A stretch of 13,943 bases of DNA from Bryobacterales bacterium (GTDB lineage: Bacteria; Acidobacteriota; Terriglobia; Bryobacterales; Bryobacteraceae). A program made the translations under genes and the position numbers. Of the stretch, positions 5,257-12,981 are shown in pieces. The stretch spans positions 1 through 13,943 of the forward strand of contig DNFG01000478.1 in the NCBI GenBank assembly GCA_003487005.1, given 5' to 3'. The notes under the pieces were generated by a model. The model was given only the letters and a program-made list of their open reading frames with translations, was not told where the DNA came from and made no database searches. How positions within the stretch are numbered: the first letter of the stretch is position 1; each line of letters starts with the position of its first letter.

Positions 5257-7917
5257 TCATTCAGCGCGCAATGCGCGTGTGGGATCGATTCGCGATGCCT
5301 TCAGTGCGGGCACATAGCACGCCGCCAAGGTGATCCCAGTCAATAACAGAGGTACGACCACGAGCGTCATCGGGTTCAGCCGGCCCAATCCCGCAAACGC
5401 CGCCGACATGATGCTGAACACGGGCAGACTCAAGGCTACACCGGTCAGGGTTCCGCATCCAGCCAGGATCAGTCCCTGCCGGAGAATCAGCCGCAACACG
5501 CGGCCGCGCCCCGCGCCCACCGCCATCCGGATTCCGATTTCCCGCGTGCGGCGGCTCACGGTGTACGCCACCAACCCATACAAGCCCACCGTCGCCAGCA
5601 CAAGGCCGGCCAGTCCAATCGTTCCGACCATCTGCAGAACCACCATTGCCGGCGCCAGCACGCCCTGCTGATAGTACGTGCGCATGTCATAGACGTTGAA
5701 TACGGGCATGTTCTCATCGAGTGAATGGACCGAGTCAAACAGGTCTCCCACGATCAGCCGCGGTTCGCTCGCCGTTGCCACCAGCAGCGTCATCCGCGTT
5801 TGTGGCGCCTGTTCAAAGGGTAGATACAGGTAGGGTGTGGGCAGCTCCATCGTGCTCAAGTATTTTCCCGTCCGCGCGACCCCCACGACCTCGGCGAAGG
5901 GCCCCTGCGCGCCAAGCCGCAGCCGCCGGCCCAGGGCCTCCCGGCCCGGATAGTATCGCTTTGCGAACTCCTCGTTCACGATGACCACTGGAGCCGAACT
6001 CCCGCGATCGCTCCGGCTAAAGGCGCGTCCCCTCAACAAAGCCACGCCCGCCGTCTCGAAGTAATCCGGGTCCACGACGTTCGCTTCCAGCTTCACCGTC
6101 GTCTGGCCCGGCGCGAAGTCAAAACCTTCCGGAACGACTTCAACCGCGTTGAAATTCGGCCGGAATGGCACCGCCCGTGAGAGCGCGGCTGATTCTACAC
6201 CGGGCAACTGCCGGATGCGCTCCTTGAGTTGCCGCAGAAATTCGGCCGACTGCTCCGCGGAGTATCGGGCGAGCGTTGGATCGAATTCCATCATCATCAG
6301 ACGCTCGGTCCGGATGCCTGGATCGATCACCAACATCCTGCGGAATGCGTCCAGCATCGCCGCGGACGCCACCAGAAGCACCAGGCACAGCGCCACCTGC
6401 GCACCCACCAGCAAGTGCCGCCCCCAGGATCGCACCCGGTCCTTCATCTCCATGTCTCCGGCCTTCAAGGCAGGAGTCAGGTCCGGCTTCACTGCCTTCC
6501 ACGCCGGAATTGCTCCGAAAAACACCGCGCTCAACACGGATGTCACCACACTGAACAAGAGCACCCTGCCATCCAGTTGCGTCGCCAGCGACATCGGTGT
6601 ATCTGTCGGCAGCCGGATCGCAGCCAGGTGCCGGATCACCACGGACGCCAACCCGACCCCAAGCGCTCCGCCACACAGCGCCAGCAGCAGGCTTTCGGTG
6701 AGCAGCTGTTGAAATAGCCGTCCGCGTCCGGCGCCGATCGCCGACCGGATCGCCATTTCCCGCATCCGGCTCCGCGCCCGCGCGAGCAGCAGGCTCGCCA
6801 CATTCGCGCAGGCGATCACCAGGACCAGAAATGAGAGCGTCATCAGCATCGCCACCATTCCCGCCACCTCCGGCGAGTCCTTGAGCCTGTTCCGGAGATC
6901 GCTGAGCGCGATGAACGCCCGGTCCCGGTTCGTTTCCGGATAAGCCAATTCAAGAGCCGCGCCCAACGTCTCCACTTCGGCGCTCGCCTCGGCCATCGAG
7001 ACTCCGGGCTTCAGCCGCCCGCGCACGTCGAATCCCGGTTCGCTCCGGTCCTGGATCACCGGAGTTCCGTGCCGCCGTGGCGCCAGCCGGTCGGCCATCG
7101 TCGCCGGGACGTACATCGCGTACCGCATCAGGTTGCTGATCCCGGTGAACCCTTCCGGCGCCACGCCCACGACCGTGAATGGGATGCCATTCACCCGGAG
7201 CGTCATCCCAATCGCGTCTTGATTCGCCCCAAGATCGTTCTTCCAGAATTCATGACTAACCACCGTCACGGGTTCCCGGCCCGGAACCGTCGTCTCCTCG
7301 CGCGAGAACCCGCGGCCCATGATGGGCTGCACTCCCATGGTCTCGAAGAATCCGTCGCTGACGATCTTGCAGAACAGCATCCGCGGGATGGCGTCTGTCT
7401 CTCGCGCGACGGCCAGCCTTCGGGTCGCGTGGGCGCTCATCGACGAGAATGATTCAGCCCGCGCCCGCAGATCGAGGAAGTCCGGATAGGAAACCTCCTC
7501 GTAACCGCTCCTCCGGTGGTTCACGCTGATCTTCGCCACCGCGTCCGGCTCGTGAATGGGCAGCGGCCGGAGCAACAACGCCTCGGAGACGCTGAATGAC
7601 GCCGTGTTTGCACCGATCCCCAATACCAGCGAAAGCACCGCCGTTCCCGTGAACCCCGGACTTTTCCTTAACGAGCGCCCCGCAAACCGCACGTCCAGCG
7701 CCAGCCGTTCCGCCGCTCCCCATCCCCACATGTCTCTGGTCACCTCCTTCACCAGATCCACGTTGCCGAACTCGCGCCGAGCCGCGTACCCAGCCTCTCG
7801 AGGATCCTCGCCGCGCGCGATGCGATCCTGCTTCGCCATCTCGAGGTGAGACCGGATTTCTTCGTCCAATTCCTCCTCACGCCGCCGCCACCGCCAGAGC
7901 CACCCTCTGAGTTTCAC
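5257..7917 (-). CDS. ADOP-family ABC transporter permease (MacB/FtsX type, duplicated)
   Basis: 886 residues from a GTG start. Residues 1-70 form the soluble helical leader common in acidobacterial orphan permeases (REEELDEEIRSHLEMA, 13-28). Then comes a duplicated MacB-FtsX plan: helix near 90-112, a periplasmic MacB_PCD domain (about 113-350), three helices (353-379, 408-430, 452-474), helix 501-521, a second MacB_PCD domain (about 522-755) and three helices (757-785, 812-840, 852-872). The post-helix signature occurs twice: REMAIRSAIGAGRGRL (386-401) and REIGIRMAVGAGRGRV (792-807). No ATPase gene is nearby, as is usual for the family. GTG at 7917 overlaps the padR stop (GTGA), so the pair is translationally coupled; the reading frame stays open upstream of it but only through padR. 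Related MacB systems export peptides or drugs or act mechanically on the envelope; the substrate here is unknown. Confidence 0.93.
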   Translation of the reverse strand: MKLRGWLWRWRRREEELDEEIRSHLEMAKQDRIARGEDPREAGYAARREFGNVDLVKEVTRDMWGWGAAERLALDVRFAGRSLRKSPGFTGTAVLSLVLGIGANTASFSVSEALLLRPLPIHEPDAVAKISVNHRRSGYEEVSYPDFLDLRARAESFSSMSAHATRRLAVARETDAIPRMLFCKIVSDGFFETMGVQPIMGRGFSREETTVPGREPVTVVSHEFWKNDLGANQDAIGMTLRVNGIPFTVVGVAPEGFTGISNLMRYAMYVPATMADRLAPRRHGTPVIQDRSEPGFDVRGRLKPGVSMAEASAEVETLGAALELAYPETNRDRAFIALSDLRNRLKDSPEVAGMVAMLMTLSFLVLVIACANVASLLLARARSRMREMAIRSAIGAGRGRLFQQLLTESLLLALCGGALGVGLASVVIRHLAAIRLPTDTPMSLATQLDGRVLLFSVVTSVLSAVFFGAIPAWKAVKPDLTPALKAGDMEMKDRVRSWGRHLLVGAQVALCLVLLVASAAMLDAFRRMLVIDPGIRTERLMMMEFDPTLARYSAEQSAEFLRQLKERIRQLPGVESAALSRAVPFRPNFNAVEVVPEGFDFAPGQTTVKLEANVVDPDYFETAGVALLRGRAFSRSDRGSSAPVVIVNEEFAKRYYPGREALGRRLRLGAQGPFAEVVGVARTGKYLSTMELPTPYLYLPFEQAPQTRMTLLVATASEPRLIVGDLFDSVHSLDENMPVFNVYDMRTYYQQGVLAPAMVVLQMVGTIGLAGLVLATVGLYGLVAYTVSRRTREIGIRMAVGAGRGRVLRLILRQGLILAGCGTLTGVALSLPVFSIMSAAFAGLGRLNPMTLVVVPLLLTGITLAACYVPALKASRIDPTRALRAE

Positions 7918-8279
7918 GCCATGGCCTCGCTTTCCGAGCTCATGAATCCGCTGATCGCGGCGCTCAGCACATTCCAGCGGTTCCGTTCCGAGGCCAATTG
8001 CCGTCGTCCGGCCGGAGTCAGCCGGTAATACTTGGCTCGCTGATTGTTCTCGGTCAATTTCCATTCCGACGAGACCCACCCATTACGCTCCAGCCGGTGC
8101 AGCGCAGGGTAGAGAGATCCCGTCTCCACGCGCAACACTTCGCCCGAACCCGACCAGATTGTCTGGCAGATTCCATAGCCGTGTCGCGGTTCTTCTCCCA
8201 AGGCTCGCAGGATCAGCATGTCCAGCGTCCCTTGCAGAAGTTCAATCCGGTTCCGGTAGCGGGTGTCCGTTGAAGGCAT
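7914..8279 (-). CDS. PadR-family transcriptional regulator
   Basis: 121 residues. A PadR winged helix: LLQGTLDMLILRALGEEPRH (14-33), GYGICQTI (34-41), the recognition helix around GSLYPALHRLERNGWV (54-69), then the wing RAKYYRLTPAGRRQL (81-95). The short C-terminal helix makes it a small, PadR-s1-like member that would dimerise. Family members usually repress their own operon and the linked transporter gene until a ligand binds. The stop overlaps the permease GTG (GTGA), and two inverted repeats lie across its own start region, which supports autoregulation of the regulator-permease unit. No Shine-Dalgarno precedes the ATG. What it senses cannot be read from the sequence. Confidence 0.93.
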   Translation of the reverse strand: MPSTDTRYRNRIELLQGTLDMLILRALGEEPRHGYGICQTIWSGSGEVLRVETGSLYPALHRLERNGWVSSEWKLTENNQRAKYYRLTPAGRRQLASERNRWNVLSAAISGFMSSESEAMA

Positions 8280-8317
8280 GTAGACATTCTACAGCCATGG
8301 ACGTAGATTCACTACAT
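8278..8317 (-). promoter_or_regulatory. Tandem PadR-type operators over a probable leaderless promoter
   Basis: Two copies of one inverted repeat: TGTAG-ACATT-CTACA (8279-8293) and GTAG-ATTCA-CTAC (8303-8315; with one mismatch the arms extend to 8301-8317). Their centres are 23 bases apart, about two helical turns. On the minus strand TAGAAT (8291-8286) is a 5/6 match to a -10 box, with TAGTGA (8314-8309) as a weak -35 at 17 bases. The -10 box ends six bases before the padR ATG, so the mRNA would be leaderless and one operator would cover the -10 and start codon while the other covers the -35. Confidence 0.55.
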
Positions 8318-8351
8318 CCTTTTTTCGCGCCCGCCTGCAATTTACAGTTGT

Positions 8352-9758
8352 CTACTCCACCCCCAACCCCAGCATCCTCTTCGCGTTCCCGTAGCAGATG
8401 CCTTGCACCAGCGGGGCCAGCAGTTCGTCGGAATCCGGCAGCAGTCCCTTTTCGACGTCATCGCCCAGCAGGTTGCACAGTGTCCGCCGGAAGTATTCAT
8501 GCCGCGGGTAGGACATGAACGACCGCGAATCCGTCAACATGCCCACGAATTTGGACAAAAGCCCGCAGTTCGACAACGCATTCATCTGCCATTCCATCGC
8601 TTCCTTCTGATCCAGGAACCACCAGCCGCTGCCAAATTGAATCTTTCCAGCCGTCCGCCCGTCCTGGAAATTGCCAACCATCGTCGCCACCGCGTAATTG
8701 TCCGCCGGATTCAGGTTGTAAATGACCATTTTCGGCAGCGCGTTCTCGCTTTCCAACGCGTCCAGGTAGTTGCCCAGCGCGTCGATCTGCGGCCAGTCGC
8801 CGATCGAATCATAGCCCGTGTCCGGACCCAGTTGCGCCGCCATCCGCGAATTGTTGTTCCGCCGTGCGCCCAGGTGCAACTGCTTCGTCCAGCCCTTTTC
8901 CGCGTCCAGACGCCCGAAATAGAGCATCAGGAACGAAGCGAACTTGCGGTGCTCTTCGGGCGTGGCCGCCTGGCAGGACCGCGCCTCGTCGAAGATCGCC
9001 GCCGCGTCGGCTTCCGTGCAATCCTCTGCGTAGCAACTCGTCAGTCCGTGGTCGCTCAACCGTCCGCCCAGACTGTGAAAATAATCATGCCGCTGCTTCA
9101 GCGCGTCCAGAAAACTCTGGAACGACTCAATATCGACATTCGCCGCTGCCGACAGCCGCCCCACCCAGTCATTGAAAAGATCCGGCTGCGAAACCAGCAG
9201 CGCCTTGTCGGGCCGGAAGGTGGGAAACACCTTTGTCCCCAAATCCGACGCCGCAATCTGCCTGTGCCATTCCAGATCATCCGTCGGATCATCCGTGGTG
9301 CACACCGCTTTGACATTGAATTTTCCGAGAATGCCCCGTGCCCGCAAGTCCTCCCCGGCCAGTTTCTCTTTCGCCCGCTCCCAGATCGAGGGAGCCGTGT
9401 TCTCGTCCAGTAATTCCTCGATCCCGAAATACCGCTTCAATTCCAGGTGCGTCCAGTGATACAGCGGATTCCGCAGCGTCGCCGGCACCGTCCGCGCCCA
9501 CGCCAGGAACTTCTCCCGGGGCTCGGCGTCCCCCGTCACCAGGCGCTCGTCCACCCCGTTCGCCCGCATCGCCCGCCACTTGTAGTGGTCCCCTTCCAGC
9601 CAGATCTCGAACAGGTTGGCGAACTGCCGGTTCTCCGCCACATCTTTCGGCGGCAGGTGGCAGTGATAGTCCAGAATCGGCTCCCCGGCCGCGTGATTGT
9701 GATACAACCGCCGCGCCGTCGCGCTCTGCAACAGAAAATCTTCATGTATGAAAGCCAT
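8352..9758 (-). CDS. uxaC: Uronate isomerase (glucuronate/galacturonate isomerase)
   Basis: 468 residues against 470 in E. coli UxaC. It interconverts D-glucuronate and D-fructuronate, or D-galacturonate and D-tagaturonate, the first cytoplasmic step of hexuronate use. The family N-terminus AFIHEDFLLQSATARRLYH (2-20) is followed by the amidohydrolase-type metal motif DYHCH (His32, His34); further signatures are RLSDHGL and, at the C-terminus, TDSRSFMSYPRHEYF (409-423) with the conserved Asp410 and Arg412. The ATG at 9758 is chosen over one at 9764 because GGAGG lies seven bases before it and only two before the other. No other uronate-pathway gene (uxaA, uxaB, kdgK) is in view, so it stands alone between the regulator-permease unit and a divergent exported-enzyme cluster. 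Confidence 0.96.
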   Translation of the reverse strand: MAFIHEDFLLQSATARRLYHNHAAGEPILDYHCHLPPKDVAENRQFANLFEIWLEGDHYKWRAMRANGVDERLVTGDAEPREKFLAWARTVPATLRNPLYHWTHLELKRYFGIEELLDENTAPSIWERAKEKLAGEDLRARGILGKFNVKAVCTTDDPTDDLEWHRQIAASDLGTKVFPTFRPDKALLVSQPDLFNDWVGRLSAAANVDIESFQSFLDALKQRHDYFHSLGGRLSDHGLTSCYAEDCTEADAAAIFDEARSCQAATPEEHRKFASFLMLYFGRLDAEKGWTKQLHLGARRNNNSRMAAQLGPDTGYDSIGDWPQIDALGNYLDALESENALPKMVIYNLNPADNYAVATMVGNFQDGRTAGKIQFGSGWWFLDQKEAMEWQMNALSNCGLLSKFVGMLTDSRSFMSYPRHEYFRRTLCNLLGDDVEKGLLPDSDELLAPLVQGICYGNAKRMLGLGVE

Positions 9759-9823
9759 CGCCATTCCTCCATCCCGCTCGTGTTCGCGCCGTCCCCATTG
9801 CAACACCAGGACTTCGCGATCTC

Positions 9824-9853
9824 ATTCTCTGCCAACCCGTCCGCAAACGGCAA
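9824..9853 (-). promoter_or_regulatory. Possible sigma-70 promoter of uxaC
   Basis: On the minus strand TTGCCG (9853-9848), an 18-base spacer, then GAGAAT (9829-9824). Each hexamer matches 4 of 6 consensus bases. It would give a leader of roughly 60 bases ending in the GGAGG ribosome site. Confidence 0.35.
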
Positions 9854-9857
9854 GCGC

Positions 9858-9863
9858 TATATT
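9858..9863 (+). promoter_or_regulatory. -10-like element ahead of the exported isochorismatase gene
   Basis: TATATT, 5 of 6 to the -10 consensus, ends 12 bases before the ATG at 9876. No convincing -35 is present, and only GAAGAA (9866-9871) resembles a ribosome site. The uxaC -35 candidate on the other strand is 5 bases away, so the two promoters would be back to back. Confidence 0.3.
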
Positions 9864-9875
9864 CTGAAGAACGCC

Positions 9876-10667
9876 ATGCTGCTGCCGCGCCGTTCGCTGC
9901 TGTTCGCGCCCCTCGCCCTTGCCGCTCAGCCACCCGCTGACCTGCGCTTCCAGGCCCGCACCCGCATTCTCCGGCCTCCCGCCGAACAACCCACCCCCGT
10001 CGATTTCCCCGCCTCCTGCCCCCCGGCGCGCGCCGCCGCCATCCTCTGCGATGTCTGGGACCGCCACTGGTGCCGCGGCGCCAATGAACGCGTCGCCGCC
10101 ATGCTTCCCCGTCTCATCGAAACCGCCGGAGCGCTGCGCCGCCGCGGCGTGCAGATCATCCACGCCCCTTCCGACACCATGGACTTTTACCGCGACGCCC
10201 CCCAACGCCGCGCCATCCAGGCCCTGCCCGCCGCCACTCCGCCTCCCCTCAAGCCCTGGCCCGATCCCCCCCTGCCCATCGACGATTCCGACGAAGGCTG
10301 CGACACCCCCGGCGACCTCCCCAAGAAAACCTACACCCGCCAACACCCCGCCATCCCCATCGAACCCGCCGATTTCATCTCCGACAACGGCAACGAAATC
10401 TACAACGCCCTCCATGCCCGCCGTGCCACCCACCTGTTCATCATGGGGGTCCACACCAACATGTGCATCCTCAACCGCTCCTTCGCCATCAAGCGCATGA
10501 CCCGCTGGGGCTTCCGCTGCTTCCTCGTCCGCGACCTCACCGACGCCATGTACAACCCCGCCCGCGCCCCCTTTGTCTCCCACGACCGCGGCACTGAACT
10601 CGTGGTTGAATATATCGAGCAGCACTGGTGCCCCAGCACCACCTCTGAAGCCCTGATCAACGCCTGA
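9876..10667 (+). CDS. Exported isochorismatase-family cysteine hydrolase
   Basis: 263 residues. The start at 9876 gives an export signal with a twin arginine and a hydrophobic run, PRRSLLFAPLALAAQ (4-18); the frame is open further upstream, but only as antisense to uxaC. The mature part has the isochorismatase/nicotinamidase plan: Asp59 in AAILCDVWDRHW, a lysine at 150/151 (PKKTYTRQH) and Cys197 in GVHTNMCILN, forming the expected Asp-Lys-Cys triad. The family hydrolyses amides or vinyl ethers (nicotinamide, isochorismate, ureido compounds) and is usually cytoplasmic, so the signal is unusual. Three bases separate it from the DUF1080 gene, implying one transcript. Substrate unknown; a link with sugar processing is suggested by neighbours only. 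Confidence 0.83.
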   Translation: MLLPRRSLLFAPLALAAQPPADLRFQARTRILRPPAEQPTPVDFPASCPPARAAAILCDVWDRHWCRGANERVAAMLPRLIETAGALRRRGVQIIHAPSDTMDFYRDAPQRRAIQALPAATPPPLKPWPDPPLPIDDSDEGCDTPGDLPKKTYTRQHPAIPIEPADFISDNGNEIYNALHARRATHLFIMGVHTNMCILNRSFAIKRMTRWGFRCFLVRDLTDAMYNPARAPFVSHDRGTELVVEYIEQHWCPSTTSEALINA

Positions 10668-10670
10668 ACC

Positions 10671-11291
10671 ATGTCACTTTTCGCCCTCCTCCTCCTCGCC
10701 GCCGCCGCCGCGCCAGCCACTGCCGCCGACTGGCAGTCCCTTTTCGACGGCCGCTCCCCCGCGGCTTTCCTCTCGATCACCGGCGGACCCGTCGATCCCG
10801 GCAGTTGGGCCGTTCAGGATGGCTGCCTCTGCGCGCTCTCCACCACCGCCGGCCGCCAGGATCTCCGCACCCGCGCCGAATTCGAGGCCTTTGAACTCGA
10901 ATTCGACTGGCGCTCGCCCGTCAAAGGCAATTCCGGCGTCAAATACCTGATCGAGCGCATCGACGACTGGCCCCACCCTCAGGGCCAGGGCCGCCACGCC
11001 CGCGCCCGGGGCAGGGAATACCAACTCGGCGACGACTCCATCTTCCCCCAGAAACAGCGTCAGGCCGCCGCCCTGTATGGCGAAATCGCGCCCTCTCAAT
11101 CCGCCGCCCGCCCGCTCGGCGAATGGAACCAGTCCCGCATCGTCGTCAAGCCCACCGGCGAAGTTGAACACTGGCTCAACGGCCAGCGCGTCGTCTCCTA
11201 CCAGTCCAAAATTCACCGCAGCCCCATCTCGCTGCAGAACCACAACACCGCAGTCTGCTTCCGCAACCTCAGGATTCGCGCCCTCCAGTAA
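10671..11291 (+). CDS. DUF1080 family protein (3-keto-glycoside hydrolase/lyase type), secreted
   Basis: 206 residues with a clear Sec signal (FALLLLAAAAAPATAADW, 4-21; cleavage probably after TAA). The mature domain carries the hallmarks of PF06439: WQSLFDG (21-27), DLRTRAEFEAFELEFDW (64-80), GNSGVKYL (86-93), EYQLGDD (115-121), ALYGEIAP, GEWNQSRIVV and HWLNGQRVVSY near the C-terminus. The fold is a concanavalin-like beta jelly roll. Characterised members cleave 3-keto-disaccharides or 3-keto-glucosides after an oxidoreductase has made the 3-keto form. The next gene, 84 bases on, is an oxidoreductase of exactly that class with its own export signal, so the two could act one after the other in the periplasm. 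No Shine-Dalgarno is visible in the 3-base gap to the previous gene. Confidence 0.9.
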   Translation: MSLFALLLLAAAAAPATAADWQSLFDGRSPAAFLSITGGPVDPGSWAVQDGCLCALSTTAGRQDLRTRAEFEAFELEFDWRSPVKGNSGVKYLIERIDDWPHPQGQGRHARARGREYQLGDDSIFPQKQRQAAALYGEIAPSQSAARPLGEWNQSRIVVKPTGEVEHWLNGQRVVSYQSKIHRSPISLQNHNTAVCFRNLRIRALQ

Positions 11292-11333
11292 CTTGCGCCC
11301 CACCCCGGTCGTCCCATTTGTGATAGACCTGTC

Positions 11334-11353
11334 TTTAATCACCCGAAAGTGAT
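11334..11353 (+). promoter_or_regulatory. Weak -10-like box and small hairpin before the oxidoreductase gene
   Basis: TTTAAT (11334-11339) resembles a -10 box but has no good -35. It overlaps a short inverted repeat, ATCAC (11338-11342) with GTGAT (11349-11353). AGGAG (11359-11363) lies 12 bases before the ATG. The gene may have a second promoter of its own, but the signal is weak. Confidence 0.22.
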
Positions 11354-11375
11354 CCTCCAGGAGCAAACCACCACC

Positions 11376-12656
11376 ATGAGCAGCCGCAGATCCTTCATAT
11401 TCGGCGCCGGGGGAGCCATGGCCTCCCACCTCGCCGCCCGTCAGGCCATGTCCGCCAACAACAAACTCCGCATCGCCGTCATCGGAGCCAACGGCCGCGG
11501 CCGTGACCACATCCGGGGCATCATGCAGCAGCCAGACGCCGAAGTCGTCTGCCTCTGCGACCCCGATCAGTCGATCCTCGACCGCCGCGTCGTCGAATTC
11601 GAGAAACAGTACGGCAAAAAGCCCCACCTCGAAAACGACCTGCGCAAGGTCTTCGATAACAAGGACATCGACGCCGTCACCATCGCCACCCCCAACCACT
11701 GGCACTCCCTCGCCGCCATCTGGGCCTGCCAGGCCGGCAAGGACGTCTATGTCGAAAAACCCGGCTCCCACAACATCTTTGAAGGCCGCAAGATGGTCGA
11801 AGCCGCGCACAAATACAAGCGCATCGTCCAGCACGGCGTCCAACTCCGCAGTTCCGAAGCCATCCGGGAAGCCGTTTCGCTGCTCCGCAAGGGCGTCATC
11901 GGCGACGTCTACATGGCCCGCGGCCTCGTCTTCCGGTGGCGGCCCTCGATCGGCAACAAGGGCCCCGAACCCGTCCCCGCCGGTCTCAACTACGACCTCT
12001 GGACCGGCCCCGCCCAGATGGAACCCTTCTCCCGCCGCCATGTCCACTACAACTGGCACTGGACCTGGAACTACGGCAATGGCGACGTCGGCAACCAGGG
12101 CATCCACGAAACCGACCTCTGCATGTGGGGCCTCGGCGTCAACACCCTCCCCTCCAAGATCACCTCCATGGGCGGCAAGTTCACCTTTGACGACGACAAG
12201 CAGACCCCCGAGGTCCAGACCAGCCTCTACCACTACCCCGAACAGAAGAAAATGATCCAGTTCGAGGTCCGCCACTGGTGCACCAATAACGAAGACGGCG
12301 TCGGCGTCGGCAACATCTTCTATGGCACCGAAGGCTACATGATCGTCAACGGCTACGAGACCTTCCAGGTCTTCCTCGGCCAGAAGAAAGAAAAGGGCCC
12401 CGGGCGCAAAGCCGGCGGCGACCACTACGCCAACTGGATCAAGGCCGTCCGCTCCCGCAATGTCGAGGACCAGAACGGACCCGTCGAGACCGCCCACCTC
12501 AGTTCCGCCCTCGCCCACCTCGGCAACATCGCCTTCCGCACCGGACGCGTGCTCTCCTTCGACCCGCTCAAGGAACGCTTCATCGGCGATAAAGAAGCCG
12601 ATTCCATGCTCACCCGCAACTATCGCAAGCCTTACGTGGTCCCCGAAAAGGTCTGA
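11376..12656 (+). CDS. Tat-exported Gfo/Idh/MocA-family oxidoreductase
   Basis: 426 residues. The Tat signal SSRRSFIFGAGGAMASHLAA (2-21) is followed by the Rossmann motif AVIGANGRGRDH (34-45), the acidic residue CDPD (61-64) that discriminates the dinucleotide, ATPNHWH (104-110) and the family lysine motif YVEKPGSHN (125-133, Lys128 expected to be catalytic). C-terminal landmarks include WNYGNGDVGNQGIHETDL with a His suited to catalysis. Family members oxidise or reduce sugars with tightly bound NAD(P); Tat export lets the cofactor cross pre-loaded. With the DUF1080 gene before it, 3-OH oxidation of a glycoside is a reasonable guess. The ATG at 11376 puts the signal peptide at the N-terminus; a GTG at 11349 would bury it. 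A hairpin terminator follows 24 bases after the stop. Confidence 0.93.
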   Translation: MSSRRSFIFGAGGAMASHLAARQAMSANNKLRIAVIGANGRGRDHIRGIMQQPDAEVVCLCDPDQSILDRRVVEFEKQYGKKPHLENDLRKVFDNKDIDAVTIATPNHWHSLAAIWACQAGKDVYVEKPGSHNIFEGRKMVEAAHKYKRIVQHGVQLRSSEAIREAVSLLRKGVIGDVYMARGLVFRWRPSIGNKGPEPVPAGLNYDLWTGPAQMEPFSRRHVHYNWHWTWNYGNGDVGNQGIHETDLCMWGLGVNTLPSKITSMGGKFTFDDDKQTPEVQTSLYHYPEQKKMIQFEVRHWCTNNEDGVGVGNIFYGTEGYMIVNGYETFQVFLGQKKEKGPGRKAGGDHYANWIKAVRSRNVEDQNGPVETAHLSSALAHLGNIAFRTGRVLSFDPLKERFIGDKEADSMLTRNYRKPYVVPEKV

Positions 12657-12679
12657 CCCTCCTCGCAGGCCTTTCCGTC

Positions 12680-12713
12680 AAAGGGCGGCATCCCTCACCG
12701 GGACCGCCCTTTT
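12680..12713. terminator. Hairpin terminator between convergent genes
   Basis: AAAGGGCGG (12680-12688) pairs perfectly with CCGCCCTTT (12704-12712), and an inner TCCC (12691-12694) pairs with GGGA (12700-12703). TTTT ends the right side, so it best serves the plus-strand oxidoreductase gene. The A-run on the left lets it also work, more weakly, for the minus-strand gene ending at 12715. Confidence 0.8.
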
Positions 12714-12714
12714 C

Positions 12715-12975
12715 CTATTCCTGTCCCGGATCGAAATCGTCCGCCAGCGGTTCCGGATTCGCCAGTAGATGAACCGCCGCCTCGGCATCCATCCGCTTCA
12801 CCTGAACCCGGAACTCCCCCCGCGTCTGCCCCGTGTACGCGCCATGGTGAATCCCCAGAGGCGACCCGCTCACCACCACCTCCAACCCGTTCGCCTCCAG
12901 ATACCCCGCCGCCATGTAGGCCTCGTGCACCTGCGCATACTGCCCCACTGTCACCACATCATCATCTTCCGGCAT
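12715..12975 (-). CDS. DUF2007-like small protein
   Basis: 86 residues, cytoplasmic. DVVTVGQYAQVHEAYMAAGY (6-25) followed by LEANGLEVVVSG, then a loop and FRVQVKRMDAEAAVHLL, gives the beta-alpha-beta/beta-alpha pattern of DUF2007, a small 'putative signal transducing' domain in which a strand with residues like TVYT leads into an alpha helix over multiple positions. The ATG at 12975 is used; a longer TTG reading from 13011 would start inside the upstream terminator. GAGGGG directly abuts the ATG, too close for a normal ribosome site. It lies downstream of the YXWGXW gene on the same strand but behind that gene's terminator, so it is probably transcribed alone. Role unknown. Confidence 0.72.
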   Translation of the reverse strand: MPEDDDVVTVGQYAQVHEAYMAAGYLEANGLEVVVSGSPLGIHHGAYTGQTRGEFRVQVKRMDAEAAVHLLANPEPLADDFDPGQE

Positions 12976-12981
12976 CCCCTC

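Noticed and set aside
7918..8079. In-frame N-terminal extension of the ADOP permease
   Set aside because: Those 54 codons lie wholly within padR in another frame. The GTG overlapping the padR stop fits the family N-terminus.
9447..9875. Upstream extension of the isochorismatase frame
   Set aside because: It overlaps uxaC in antisense and would bury the export signal. The ATG at 9876 gives a sensible N-terminus.
11349..11375. GTG start nine codons before the oxidoreductase ATG
   Set aside because: It would place residues ahead of the Tat motif and make AGGAG fall inside the coding region.
10674..12518. 614-codon open frame on the minus strand opposite the DUF1080 and oxidoreductase genes
   Set aside because: Low-complexity Gly/Ala/Val/Asp-rich translation with no domain. 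It mirrors the C-rich third positions of two well-recognised plus-strand genes, so it is an antisense shadow.
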